This document shows, in pieces, positions 56,904 to 64,000 of a stretch of DNA of 64,000 nt. Below the pieces are notes generated by a model. The model was given only the letters and a program-made list of their open reading frames with translations. It had not been told where the DNA came from and made no database searches. The stretch is taken from the NCBI GenBank assembly GCA_910587995.1, contig CAJUNS010000001.1, positions 135,102 through 199,101 on the forward strand. Direction: 5' to 3'. Source of the DNA: an uncultured Oscillospiraceae bacterium (GTDB taxonomy: Bacteria; Bacillota_A; Clostridia; Oscillospirales; Acutalibacteraceae). Every line of letters starts with the position of its first letter. Position 1 is the first letter of the stretch. Position numbers and translations under genes: made by a program.

Positions 56904-58499
56904 TTAGGCCGCGAAAATTTCCTCCGCCACCTGCCGGAAGACCCGGGCGGTGGTTCCGCCGTCCTGGTCCACCGCCTCCCGCAGCACGGTGACGCAGTAG
57001 CGCTTGCCCCCGGACTCCACATAGCCGCAGTACCAAAGATGGGACAGCTCCCGGCCGTTTTCGTAAACGCCGGTTTGCGCCGTGCCGGTTTTGACCCCGC
57101 ACACCAGCCCCTGGGGGGCTCCCGCCGCCCCGGTGCCGGACCGGGCGGCCTGCTCCAGGCATTGGCGCAGGGTCTGGGCGGTTTGGGCGCTCATGGCGGT
57201 CCGCTTCACGTCTGTAACCGGCTGCTGGGGAATCAGCTGCCCGCTTTCGTCCACCAGGCCCTCAATCAGCTTGGGGGACTGGTACTCCCCGCCGCTGGCA
57301 ATGGCGTTCAGCAGCCCGCACATCTGTAATGGGGTAACGGTCAGGTCCCCCTGGCCAAAGGAAAAATTGGCCAGGGCCCTGGCGTTTTCCAGGGCCTCCC
57401 CCTGGGGCAGGGAGCCCGCCGCAGTCCACAGGGCCCGGCCGAACTCCTGGCTGGCGCCCAGCCCCAGGTTGTAGGCCATGTCCAGCACAGGCTGGCCCCC
57501 CAAAGCCCGGGCCGCCGCTATGAAGTACCCGTTGCAGGACTTTTCAATGGCCCCCCGCAGATCCAGGGTCCCGTGGGCCTGGCCATCGTAGCAGTGAAAG
57601 AGCAGCCCCCCGGCGTTTAGGGAGCCGGTGCAGGCGAAGCTCTCCAAGTCCGCGCCGTTTTCCAGCAAAGCCGCCGCCACCGCCAGCTTGAACACCGAAC
57701 CCGGGGCATAGGCGCAGAACGCCCGGTTCAAGAGGGGCGAGTCCTCCTTTTGGGACGCGCCGCCCACATCAGTGGGGTCGTAGCTGGGGACGCTGGCCAG
57801 GGCCCTGATTTTACACTCGGGCCCTTCGGTGACCACTACGGCCCCCTTGCCCAGGCTCTTGGCCGCCTCCTGGGCGATGGCCTGTATCTCCCCGTCTAAG
57901 GTGAGGGCCACGCCTCCCGCGGACTGCTCCAGGGTGTCCACCACCAGCCGCTGGGCCCCGGCAATCACCCGGCCCAGGGCGTCCACCTGGTAGTACACGG
58001 AGATTTCCCCGCCGGAGCGGGCCAGAGCGTCGTTCATGGCCAGCTCCACCCCGGAGGCCCCCTGGCCCATGCTGTCCAGGTAGCCCACCACATGGGGAGC
58101 CAGCTGGTCCGGCCCATAGCGGGAGGGCACGTTGAACAGGTCCACATTGGGGTCCTTCACATACCGGTCAATGGGCAGGGCAAAGGGCTTGCCGTCCTCC
58201 AGGGCCAGGGCCAGCCGGTCCCGGTATTTCCCTTCTGTGGCGGCGTCCAGAGCGCCAATGGTCTCAATGGTGGGGGCAATGGCCGCCACCCGCCGCCGGG
58301 TGGTCCCGGTCAGGGGGGTGAGGCGGCAGTCATAGATGGCCCCCCGGGCTTTGGACAGGTCCAGCTTATAGAGGCTCTGCTGCCCAGCGGCGGCTACATA
58401 CTCCGCGTCCCCGGACACATGGGCAATGGAATAGACCGCCGCGCCCATAAGCGCCAGCAGAAGCAGCAGGATGAAATAGGCTTTGTATTTTATCTTCAT
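56904..58499 (-). CDS. Class B penicillin-binding protein (transpeptidase)
   Basis: 531 aa. Membrane anchor (about 6-26), a short dimerisation domain, and the transpeptidase with the active-site serine in APGSVFKLA (SxxK), SCN, and KTGTAQTG. Shorter than PBP2 or FtsI, in the range of SpoVD-like or PbpA-type proteins; the substrate role (elongation, division or spore) is not resolved. Start with GGGAGG upstream. Confidence 0.9.
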   Translation of the reverse strand: MKIKYKAYFILLLLLALMGAAVYSIAHVSGDAEYVAAAGQQSLYKLDLSKARGAIYDCRLTPLTGTTRRRVAAIAPTIETIGALDAATEGKYRDRLALALEDGKPFALPIDRYVKDPNVDLFNVPSRYGPDQLAPHVVGYLDSMGQGASGVELAMNDALARSGGEISVYYQVDALGRVIAGAQRLVVDTLEQSAGGVALTLDGEIQAIAQEAAKSLGKGAVVVTEGPECKIRALASVPSYDPTDVGGASQKEDSPLLNRAFCAYAPGSVFKLAVAAALLENGADLESFACTGSLNAGGLLFHCYDGQAHGTLDLRGAIEKSCNGYFIAAARALGGQPVLDMAYNLGLGASQEFGRALWTAAGSLPQGEALENARALANFSFGQGDLTVTPLQMCGLLNAIASGGEYQSPKLIEGLVDESGQLIPQQPVTDVKRTAMSAQTAQTLRQCLEQAARSGTGAAGAPQGLVCGVKTGTAQTGVYENGRELSHLWYCGYVESGGKRYCVTVLREAVDQDGGTTARVFRQVAEEIFAA

Positions 58500-58610
58500 A
58501 GGGAACCTCCCGGGGCGGCGTTGGCTGTGGCGCGCCGCTGGTTTTAGTATGTGGCGTTTCGGGAGGATAATTCTCAAAAAAAGGGTTAAAGTAACCAATA
58601 GCCCAGGCAG

Positions 58611-58662
58611 CCCCGCACCGCCAGTTTAAAAGAGGTATCACCTCTTTTGAACTGCGTTAACT
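58611..58662. repeat. Repeat family B, copy 4 (truncated left part)
   Basis: CCGCACCGCC, hairpin AAAAGAGGT / ACCTCTTTT, then TGAACTGCGTTAAC. The first hairpin is missing. Confidence 0.7.
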
Positions 58663-58725
58663 ATAAAGAGCGGTCCCGGCCCGCGCCAACCGCTTTTTAA
58701 AGAACACCCAAAGGAGGCCCCGCCC

Positions 58726-59085
58726 ATGTCAGTCAAATGGAAATACGGAATCTCCGGCTCCCTGGCCGGTTTGGCCAACGGCCTGTTTGGCTCCGGCGGC
58801 GGACTGTTTTTGGTCCCCCTGCTTACCGGCTGGGCCAAGCTGGACCAGCGCAAGGCTTTCGCCAGCTCGGTAGGGGCCATTCTGCCTCTGTGCCTGGTTT
58901 CGGCGGCGGTATACGGCTGGAAAGGCGCCCTGGACCTCTCCCTGGCCTGGCCCTACCTGGCGGGCGGCTTTGCCGGGGGGCTTCTCTCTGGGCGGATCTT
59001 CCGCAAAGTCCCTGTGGACTGGCTGCGCCGGGCCTTTGGCCTGCTCATCCTCTATGGGGGCGTGCGGGGGGTGATGGGCCTGTGA
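58726..59085 (+). CDS. TSUP-family (TauE/SafE-like) membrane protein, first half
   Basis: 119 aa with four hydrophobic segments. A glycine-rich GLANGLFGSGGGLFLVPLL motif marks the N-terminal half of TSUP carriers. AAAGGAGG precedes the ATG. The stop overlaps the next gene's GTG. Confidence 0.85.
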   Translation: MSVKWKYGISGSLAGLANGLFGSGGGLFLVPLLTGWAKLDQRKAFASSVGAILPLCLVSAAVYGWKGALDLSLAWPYLAGGFAGGLLSGRIFRKVPVDWLRRAFGLLILYGGVRGVMGL

Positions 59086-59462
59086 GCTGGCTGTTTGGAG
59101 CCCTGGCGGGGCTGGCGGCGGGCGTTCTCTCCGGCTTTGGCATAGGGGGCGGCACTTTGCTGATTCTCTGGCTGACTTTGGTCCAGCAGATGGAGCAGCT
59201 GCGGGCCGGGGGCGTGAACCTGCTGTACTTTATTGCCTGCGCCCTGCCAGCCCTGTGGGGCCACGCAAAAAACGGCCTGCTGGAAAAGCAAGCCGTTCTC
59301 TGGTGCGCCGCCGGGGGTGTGCCGGCCTGTATTGCGGGGGCCCTGCTGGCCTCTTGGCTGGATGTGGCCCTGCTGCGCCGGGGCTTTGGAGTCTTCCTGC
59401 TGGCGGTGGGCCTGCGGGAGGTCTTTCACCGGCGGAAGCCGGAGGATCAGCGGTCCCGGTAG
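59082..59462 (+). CDS. TSUP-family (TauE/SafE-like) membrane protein, second half
   Basis: 126 aa, four hydrophobic segments, with AGVLSGFGIGGGTLLILWL, the second TSUP motif. GTG start overlaps the first gene's stop, so the two are co-translated and probably form one carrier as a heterodimer. TSUP proteins export small anions such as sulfite, sulfonates or organic acids. The 3' end overlaps the convergent DUF308 gene by 16 bases. Confidence 0.85.
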   Translation: MSWLFGALAGLAAGVLSGFGIGGGTLLILWLTLVQQMEQLRAGGVNLLYFIACALPALWGHAKNGLLEKQAVLWCAAGGVPACIAGALLASWLDVALLRRGFGVFLLAVGLREVFHRRKPEDQRSR

Positions 59463-59980
59463 ACCTGGTTGGCAATCAGAGCGCCCGCCAGGGTGTTCGC
59501 CCCGTCAAACACCAGCCCCAGGCCGATGACCAGCACCAGCGTGGACATGGCCTTGAAGGGGTTGAAGACCATCAGCGCCCCAAAAAGGGCCAGCACCAGG
59601 GCCGAGGCCAGAGAGGCCCACCACTTGCTGTAGCCCAGGGCCTTCATATCCAGGGCCTGGCGGATGGCGGAGACGGAATCCACCAGCACATAGACTCCCA
59701 GGGCAAAGGGGATGATAGAGGCCAAAAACTGGGGGCACAGAATGAGGAACAGCCCCAGCAGGGCCAGCAGCACCCCCAAAAACAGGTCAAAGCGCTGGCT
59801 GTACGCGCCGCCCTCCCGCCAGTAGGAGACCACTCGGGCCACGCCCCAGGCCAAGGTTGCCGCGCCCAAAACCATAGAGGCCCAGCGCAGGGCCGAGCCG
59901 GGGAAGACCATCAGCACCAGACCCACCACGATGTAGAGCGCCGCGGTGAGAATCAGACTGTTTCGAATACCTTTTCGCAT
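59447..59980 (-). CDS. DUF308 (HdeD-like) membrane protein
   Basis: 177 aa with six hydrophobic segments in pairs, including IVVGLVLMVFPGSALRWASM and a repeated GVLLALLGLFLILCPQF. HdeD-like proteins are linked to acid stress in enterics; role here unknown. GTAAAAGGAG upstream. Confidence 0.8.
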   Translation of the reverse strand: MRKGIRNSLILTAALYIVVGLVLMVFPGSALRWASMVLGAATLAWGVARVVSYWREGGAYSQRFDLFLGVLLALLGLFLILCPQFLASIIPFALGVYVLVDSVSAIRQALDMKALGYSKWWASLASALVLALFGALMVFNPFKAMSTLVLVIGLGLVFDGANTLAGALIANQVYRDR

Positions 59981-60095
59981 GATGCATACTCCTTTTACAT
60001 AGTTAAGCTTTAGCCGCGGGGGACGGGGTTTGAAGGCGCAAGGGAGGTTACCCGGCGGCTTTCCAGGGACTGGACCGCGTATGCGCCGCCAGCCG

Positions 60096-60674
60096 CTACA
60101 GTACGCCCTTGGAGGACAGCACTTCCGTGCCCTCCACCGCCGCCCCCTCCCGCAGGGCGTGGGCAAAGGCCTTAAACAGCGCCTCAATCATATGATGAGA
60201 GTTTTTTCCATACCGGCATTCCAGGTGGAGCGTCACCCCGGCGTTCACGGCCAGGGCCCGGAAGAATTCCCCGGTCATGCAGGTATCGAAGGCCCCCACC
60301 CGCTCCTCCGGAAAGGCGGCGGAAAACACCAGAAAGGCCCGGCCGCTCAGGTCCAGGGCGCAAAAGCCCAAGGCTTCGTCCATGGGGATGTAGGCGCTGC
60401 CATACCGGCGCAGCCCCTCCTTGCCGCCCAAAGCCTGACCCAAGGCCTGGCCCAGGGCAATGCCCACATCCTCCACCGTATGGTGGCAGTCCACGTCCAA
60501 ATCGCCCTGGGCCCGCACCGTAAGCCCCAGCCCTCCATGGACCGCCAGGGCGGTGAGCATGTGGTCGAAAAAACCCACCCCTGTGGCAATATCACGGGGT
60601 CCTCCATCCAGGTTTAGGGTCACAGACACATCGGTCTCGCGGGTTTTGCGGCGCACCTCTCCGATCCGGCTCAT
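60096..60674 (-). CDS. hisB: Imidazoleglycerol-phosphate dehydratase
   Basis: 192 aa. Metal-binding GFFDHMLTALAVHGG, DCHHTVEDVGIALG, and SHHMIEALFKAFAHALR signatures are intact. Sixth step of histidine synthesis. Start ATG with GGGAGG upstream; four-base overlap with hisC. Confidence 0.96.
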   Translation of the reverse strand: MSRIGEVRRKTRETDVSVTLNLDGGPRDIATGVGFFDHMLTALAVHGGLGLTVRAQGDLDVDCHHTVEDVGIALGQALGQALGGKEGLRRYGSAYIPMDEALGFCALDLSGRAFLVFSAAFPEERVGAFDTCMTGEFFRALAVNAGVTLHLECRYGKNSHHMIEALFKAFAHALREGAAVEGTEVLSSKGVL

Positions 60675-61726
60675 GGCAGTTCCTCCCATATTTTCTCAAA
60701 TTCCTGTAAAAACCGGCGGTTTTCCTCCGGCTGGCCGCAGGTTACCCGCAGCAGCCCCCCGGTAAAGCGCACCGCGACGCCCCGGCTCAGCAGCAGCTCC
60801 TGAGCCCGCTGGGCCTGGGGCATAACCAGCGCCGCAAAGTTGGCCGCGCAGGGCAAAACCCGAAATCGCCCGGGCCGGGCTTGGGCCAATGCCCGCAAAC
60901 CGGCCAGCAGTTGGTCTCTGGAGGCCAGCACCTGGGCCCTGGCCTGGTCCAGCAGGTCTCCCCGGCGCAAGGCCGCAAGGCCCAGGGCCTGGGACATGGC
61001 GTTTACATTGTAGGGCGCTTTTGCCGCCCGCAGCGCCCCGGCCAGCTTTGGGTTGGCCACCGCGAAGCCCAGCCGCGCCGCCGCCATGCCCAGGGCTTTG
61101 GAGCAGGTCCGCAGTATGATGAGGTTGCTATACTGGGATGCCTCCTCCAGCAGGCTTTGGTCCGAGAAGTCCATGTAGGCCTCGTCCAGCACCACCAGGG
61201 CCTCCACGCCCTTGAGGATGTGCCGCACCGCCTCCCGGTCCAGCGCCAGGGAGGTGGGGTTGCAGGGGTTGCTGAAGATTAACAGCCTTACCTTTTCCCG
61301 GCGGCAGGCCTCCACCACCTCCTCTGGGGAGATTTGAAAATCCCGCTTGCCAATGGACACATGCCGGGCCTCCGCCAGCGCCCCGGCCTGGGCGTACATG
61401 GAGAAGTCCGGGTCCAATGTGGCGAAGGCCTGGCCCTTCATGAGAAAGCCCTGGAAGATGACGGAAATCAGCTCGTCCGAGCCGTTGCCCGCCACCACGG
61501 TTTGGGGGTCAATCCCATAGTACTGGGCGAAGGCCCCGCACAGCTCCTTGGCCGCTGGGTCTGGGTAGCGGTTGTATTCCAGCCCGCTCAGAGCCTGGCA
61601 AAAGGCCTCCCAAACCGCCTGGGGCAGGGGCAGAAAGCTCTCGTTGGCGTCCAGGCGGACGCAGCCCCGGGCCTCCACCGGCTGGTAGGCGGCCAGGCCC
61701 CGCAGCTTTTCATTTAGCTCAAACAT
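60671..61726 (-). CDS. hisC: Histidinol-phosphate aminotransferase
   Basis: 351 aa. PLP-dependent fold type I: GNGSDELI, SNPCNPTS, DEAYMDFSD, and Schiff-base lysine in RTCSKALGMAAARLG. Seventh step of histidine synthesis. Overlaps the small gene upstream by eight bases. Confidence 0.95.
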   Translation of the reverse strand: MFELNEKLRGLAAYQPVEARGCVRLDANESFLPLPQAVWEAFCQALSGLEYNRYPDPAAKELCGAFAQYYGIDPQTVVAGNGSDELISVIFQGFLMKGQAFATLDPDFSMYAQAGALAEARHVSIGKRDFQISPEEVVEACRREKVRLLIFSNPCNPTSLALDREAVRHILKGVEALVVLDEAYMDFSDQSLLEEASQYSNLIILRTCSKALGMAAARLGFAVANPKLAGALRAAKAPYNVNAMSQALGLAALRRGDLLDQARAQVLASRDQLLAGLRALAQARPGRFRVLPCAANFAALVMPQAQRAQELLLSRGVAVRFTGGLLRVTCGQPEENRRFLQEFEKIWEELP

Positions 61727-62015
61727 CCTTCTTCTCCCTTCCGCTATACTCTTTTAGGCACCACATAATGGTATCAAACACATCGTCCACCGTGTCTTCC
61801 GGGTTCTCGTAGTGCCGCGCGCCCAGGGAGTCCCAGTATTCCTCCTTGAGCCAGCGCCGGAGCACGGAGACCTCCACATTGCTTTCGTCAAAATAAATTT
61901 TATATCGCTTTCTCCCCCGCTGAAAGTACAGCGCCGCCGCCTGCTTTTTCTGACCGATCCATTCCAGCCGGCCCTGGCCCCGCAGGGCCCCGAACACCTC
62001 TTCCAGGGTCTTCAC
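61719..62015 (-). CDS. Small hypothetical protein in the his operon
   Basis: 98 aa, Trp/Tyr-rich (KQAAALYFQRGRKRYKIYFD), charged C-terminus. It lies two bases after hisD and overlaps hisC, so it is clearly co-transcribed. No family recognised, and not a standard his gene. Confidence 0.65.
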   Translation of the reverse strand: MKTLEEVFGALRGQGRLEWIGQKKQAAALYFQRGRKRYKIYFDESNVEVSVLRRWLKEEYWDSLGARHYENPEDTVDDVFDTIMWCLKEYSGREKKDV

Positions 62016-62016
62016 G

Positions 62017-63306
62017 TCAATCCTCCCGGCGGACCCGCACGGCGTTGGCGTGGGCGGTAAGCTCTTCGGTTTCGGCCAACAATATGATGTCGTCCGCAGC
62101 CCGCAATAATGCGTCCTTGGGGTAATAAATAAAGCTGGACTTTTTTACAAAATCATCCACCGAAAGGGGCGAGAAGAACCGGGCCGTGCCGCCGGTGGGC
62201 AGCACATGGTTGGCCCCGGCGTAGTAGTCGCCCAGGGGCTCGGGGGAGTAGCCGCCCAAAAACACCGAGCCCGCGTTGTCCAGCCGCCCCAGGTACTCGA
62301 AAGGGTTTTCGCAGCAGACCTCCAGATGCTCCGGGGCCAGCTGGTTAGCAAAGTCCACGGCCTCGTCCATGGTCTCGCACACAATAACCGCCCCGTAGCC
62401 GTCCAGGGACTTTTCAATGACCTCCCGGCGGGAGAGGCGCTCCAGCTGGCGGTAGAGGGCCGCGACCGTGGCTTCGGCCAAGGACTGGCTGGTGGTGATT
62501 AAAATGGCGGAGGCCATGGGATCATGCTCCGCCTGGCTCATCAGGTCGGCGGCTAAAAATTCAGGATTGGCCGTGGCGTCGGCCAAAATCAAAATCTCAC
62601 TGGGGCCGGCAATCATGTCGATGTCCACCACGCCGTACAGCTGCTTTTTGGCCGTGGCCACAAAAATGTTGCCTGGGCCCACAATTTTGTCCACTTTAGG
62701 CACGGACTGGGTTCCGTAGGCCAAAGCGGCCACAGCCTGGGCCCCGCCCATCAGGAAGACCCGGTCCACCCCGGCGGTCAGGGCGGCGGCCATAATGTTA
62801 GCGTCCGGCCGGCCGGTGCGGCCTGGGGGAGTGGCCATGACAATTTCCCCTACCCCGGCCACTTTGGCGGGAATCACGTTCATAAGCACAGAGGAGGGAT
62901 AGCCCGCCGTGCCCCCGGGCACATAGACCCCCGCCCGGTGCAGGCCCCGCACCCGCTGGCCGGTGATGATTCCGCCGCTTTGGGCCTCCATGCGGCTTTG
63001 CTGCTTTTGACGCTGGTGAAAGTCGTAAATATTGGCGGCGGCCCGTTCCAACGCGGCCAAAAAGGCTGGGTCGCAGGCAGCGGCCAGCTTCTCCATCTCC
63101 GGGCGGGAGAGCTCCAGGGAGGAGGGGGCCCAGCCATCGAACTGGCGGGAATAGTCCAGCACGGCGGAGTCCCCTTGTTCCCGCACGGTTTGAATAATTT
63201 GGGCCACTTTTCCCTCGGTTTCGGGGCTGGCCGCGCCAACGCGGGCCTTGAGCTCCCCAAGGAAAGCCCGGCGCCCGGCGGGGCTGGCGGTAACAATTTT
63301 CATCAT
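62017..63306 (-). CDS. hisD: Histidinol dehydrogenase
   Basis: 429 aa. GPSEILILAD, DLMSQAEHDPMASAILIT and HVLPTGGTARFFSPLSVDDF carry the zinc and catalytic residues (Gln, Glu, His). Last two steps of histidine synthesis. Start ATG with AGGAGAATCCACC upstream. Confidence 0.97.
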   Translation of the reverse strand: MMKIVTASPAGRRAFLGELKARVGAASPETEGKVAQIIQTVREQGDSAVLDYSRQFDGWAPSSLELSRPEMEKLAAACDPAFLAALERAAANIYDFHQRQKQQSRMEAQSGGIITGQRVRGLHRAGVYVPGGTAGYPSSVLMNVIPAKVAGVGEIVMATPPGRTGRPDANIMAAALTAGVDRVFLMGGAQAVAALAYGTQSVPKVDKIVGPGNIFVATAKKQLYGVVDIDMIAGPSEILILADATANPEFLAADLMSQAEHDPMASAILITTSQSLAEATVAALYRQLERLSRREVIEKSLDGYGAVIVCETMDEAVDFANQLAPEHLEVCCENPFEYLGRLDNAGSVFLGGYSPEPLGDYYAGANHVLPTGGTARFFSPLSVDDFVKKSSFIYYPKDALLRAADDIILLAETEELTAHANAVRVRRED

Positions 63307-63381
63307 GGTGGATTCTCCTCACAAGGTAAAGTTATAGTATTGGGTAAAAGTAAAAACGCCCGGCAATGACCCTGGCTTTGC

Positions 63382-63472
63382 GGGAGTGTCCAAACCACAG
63401 AGAGAGCCATCTGTATTCCCCCCGCCCCACGGGCGGGGGGAATACGAAAAACTCCTCGAAATGGGCACTTCC
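63382..63472. mobile_element. Element A (MITE-like), copy 4, between hisG and hisD
   Basis: 91 bp, GGGAGTGTCC to GGGCACTTCC, with the TTCCCCCCGCCC / GGGCGGGGGGAA hairpin. Flanked by the 8-bp direct repeat GGCTTTGC (63374-63381 and 63473-63480). It separates hisG from hisD within what is normally one operon. Confidence 0.85.
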
Positions 63473-63570
63473 GGCTTTGCCAAGCCGGTAACCGTTCTGG
63501 AACATTCTTCCTCTTGGATGAAGCCGGACGCCGCCAGCGCCATCCACGGCGGAAAGCCGCGGGCCTGCGC

Positions 63571-64000
63571 TCATTGATTGGCGGCTTCCAGCTTGGCCGC
63601 CAGGTCTTCGATTTCGGCTTTGCGCAGCTTTAGGCTGGCCGCGTTTACAATCAGCCGCGCCGAGACTTCCGCCACCGGCTCCACCACCGCCAGACCGTTC
63701 TCCCGCAGCGTGGCCCCGGTCTCCACCAGGTCCACAATGCCATCCGCCAAGCCCAGCAGGGGCGCCAGCTCCACCGAGCCTTCAATCTTAATAACCCGCA
63801 CGTCCATGTCCTTCCCCTGAAAGAACCGCCGGGCCACATTGGGGTACTTGGTGGCAATGGTCTTCCCCTGGTAGCCGCTGTAAAAATCCGCGCCGGCCGG
63901 GGCCGCCAGGGCGAAGCCGCATTTGCCGAAGCGCAGGTCTAAAATCTCGAAGAACTGCCCGCCCCGCTCTAGAATCACGTCCTTGCCCACCACGCCCAGG
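63571..64000 (-). CDS. hisG: ATP phosphoribosyltransferase, C-terminal part
   Basis: Runs off the right edge; about 143 C-terminal residues visible. KYPNVARRFFQ, IEGSVELAPLLGLADGIVDL and VETGATLRENGL are diagnostic. It looks like the short HisG form, ending shortly after VSARLIVNAASLK, which works with HisZ. First step of histidine synthesis. Confidence 0.94.
   Translation of the reverse strand, partial: LGVVGKDVILERGGQFFEILDLRFGKCGFALAAPAGADFYSGYQGKTIATKYPNVARRFFQGKDMDVRVIKIEGSVELAPLLGLADGIVDLVETGATLRENGLAVVEPVAEVSARLIVNAASLKLRKAEIEDLAAKLEAANQ

Overview
The window is a high-GC chromosome segment of a Clostridia-class Firmicute. The rny-ymdB pair, the darA-holB-ricT cluster, three T-box leaders, ImmA/ImmR-type prophage control and gut-commensal style gene content suggest an Oscillospirales-like gut bacterium. 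No rRNA or species marker is present, so the genus is not resolved. Most of the window is ordinary housekeeping chromosome; the unusual material is one small defective prophage and several families of short non-autonomous repeats.

Left chromosomal part (1-33.8 kb): radC, ymdB and rny; T-box-controlled thrS; an ECF sigma factor coupled to a very large membrane-anchored protein; a nucleoside phosphorylase; trmN6-like and rsmI; a ferredoxin; an SLH/transglutaminase surface protein; the darA-holB-ricT operon; an alanine/sodium symporter with a degenerate amidase; a polysaccharide deacetylase; a HAD phosphatase with a signal-peptidase paralogue lacking its catalytic serine; an RNA methyltransferase; a MATE pump; a sugar isomerase; small kinases and a thioesterase; leuA; and a SAM methyltransferase preceded by a T-box leader.

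Prophage remnant (33,819-45,051, about 11.2 kb): integrated in the 3' half of a tRNA-Thr(CGT) gene, bounded by a 49-bp direct repeat, with candidate integrase arm sites next to both ends. It holds an integrase, an AbiF-like abortive-infection protein with a candidate terminated small RNA just upstream, ImmA/ImmR and Cro, Rha, and two further tandem divergent repressor/Cro switches built on one plan but with different operator sequences. A 173-bp duplication then runs straight into a 5'-truncated tail-fibre gene, so replication, head and most tail genes appear deleted. A lysis region follows, including a candidate type I toxin-antitoxin locus, an amidase endolysin and holins.

Right chromosomal part (45.1-64 kb): a VanRS-like two-component system without resistance genes, a PHP phosphoesterase, a MATE gene bracketed by two inverted 159-bp mini-elements, a GNAT enzyme, mtnN, a lipoprotein, a LacI-type regulator, T-box-controlled alaS, a class B penicillin-binding protein, a split TSUP transporter, a DUF308 protein and a histidine biosynthesis cluster (hisG-hisD-orf-hisC-hisB) running off the right edge.

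Repeat families: (A) an 85-91 bp palindromic element, four copies, three with 8-9 bp target duplications; (B) a three-hairpin element of about 110 bp, one copy interrupted by element A; (C) the 159-bp inverted pair around the MATE gene; (D) a 52-bp mini-element flanked by CTAG; (E) a 130-235 bp intergenic repeat at two loci, one of which now supplies the end of a gene.
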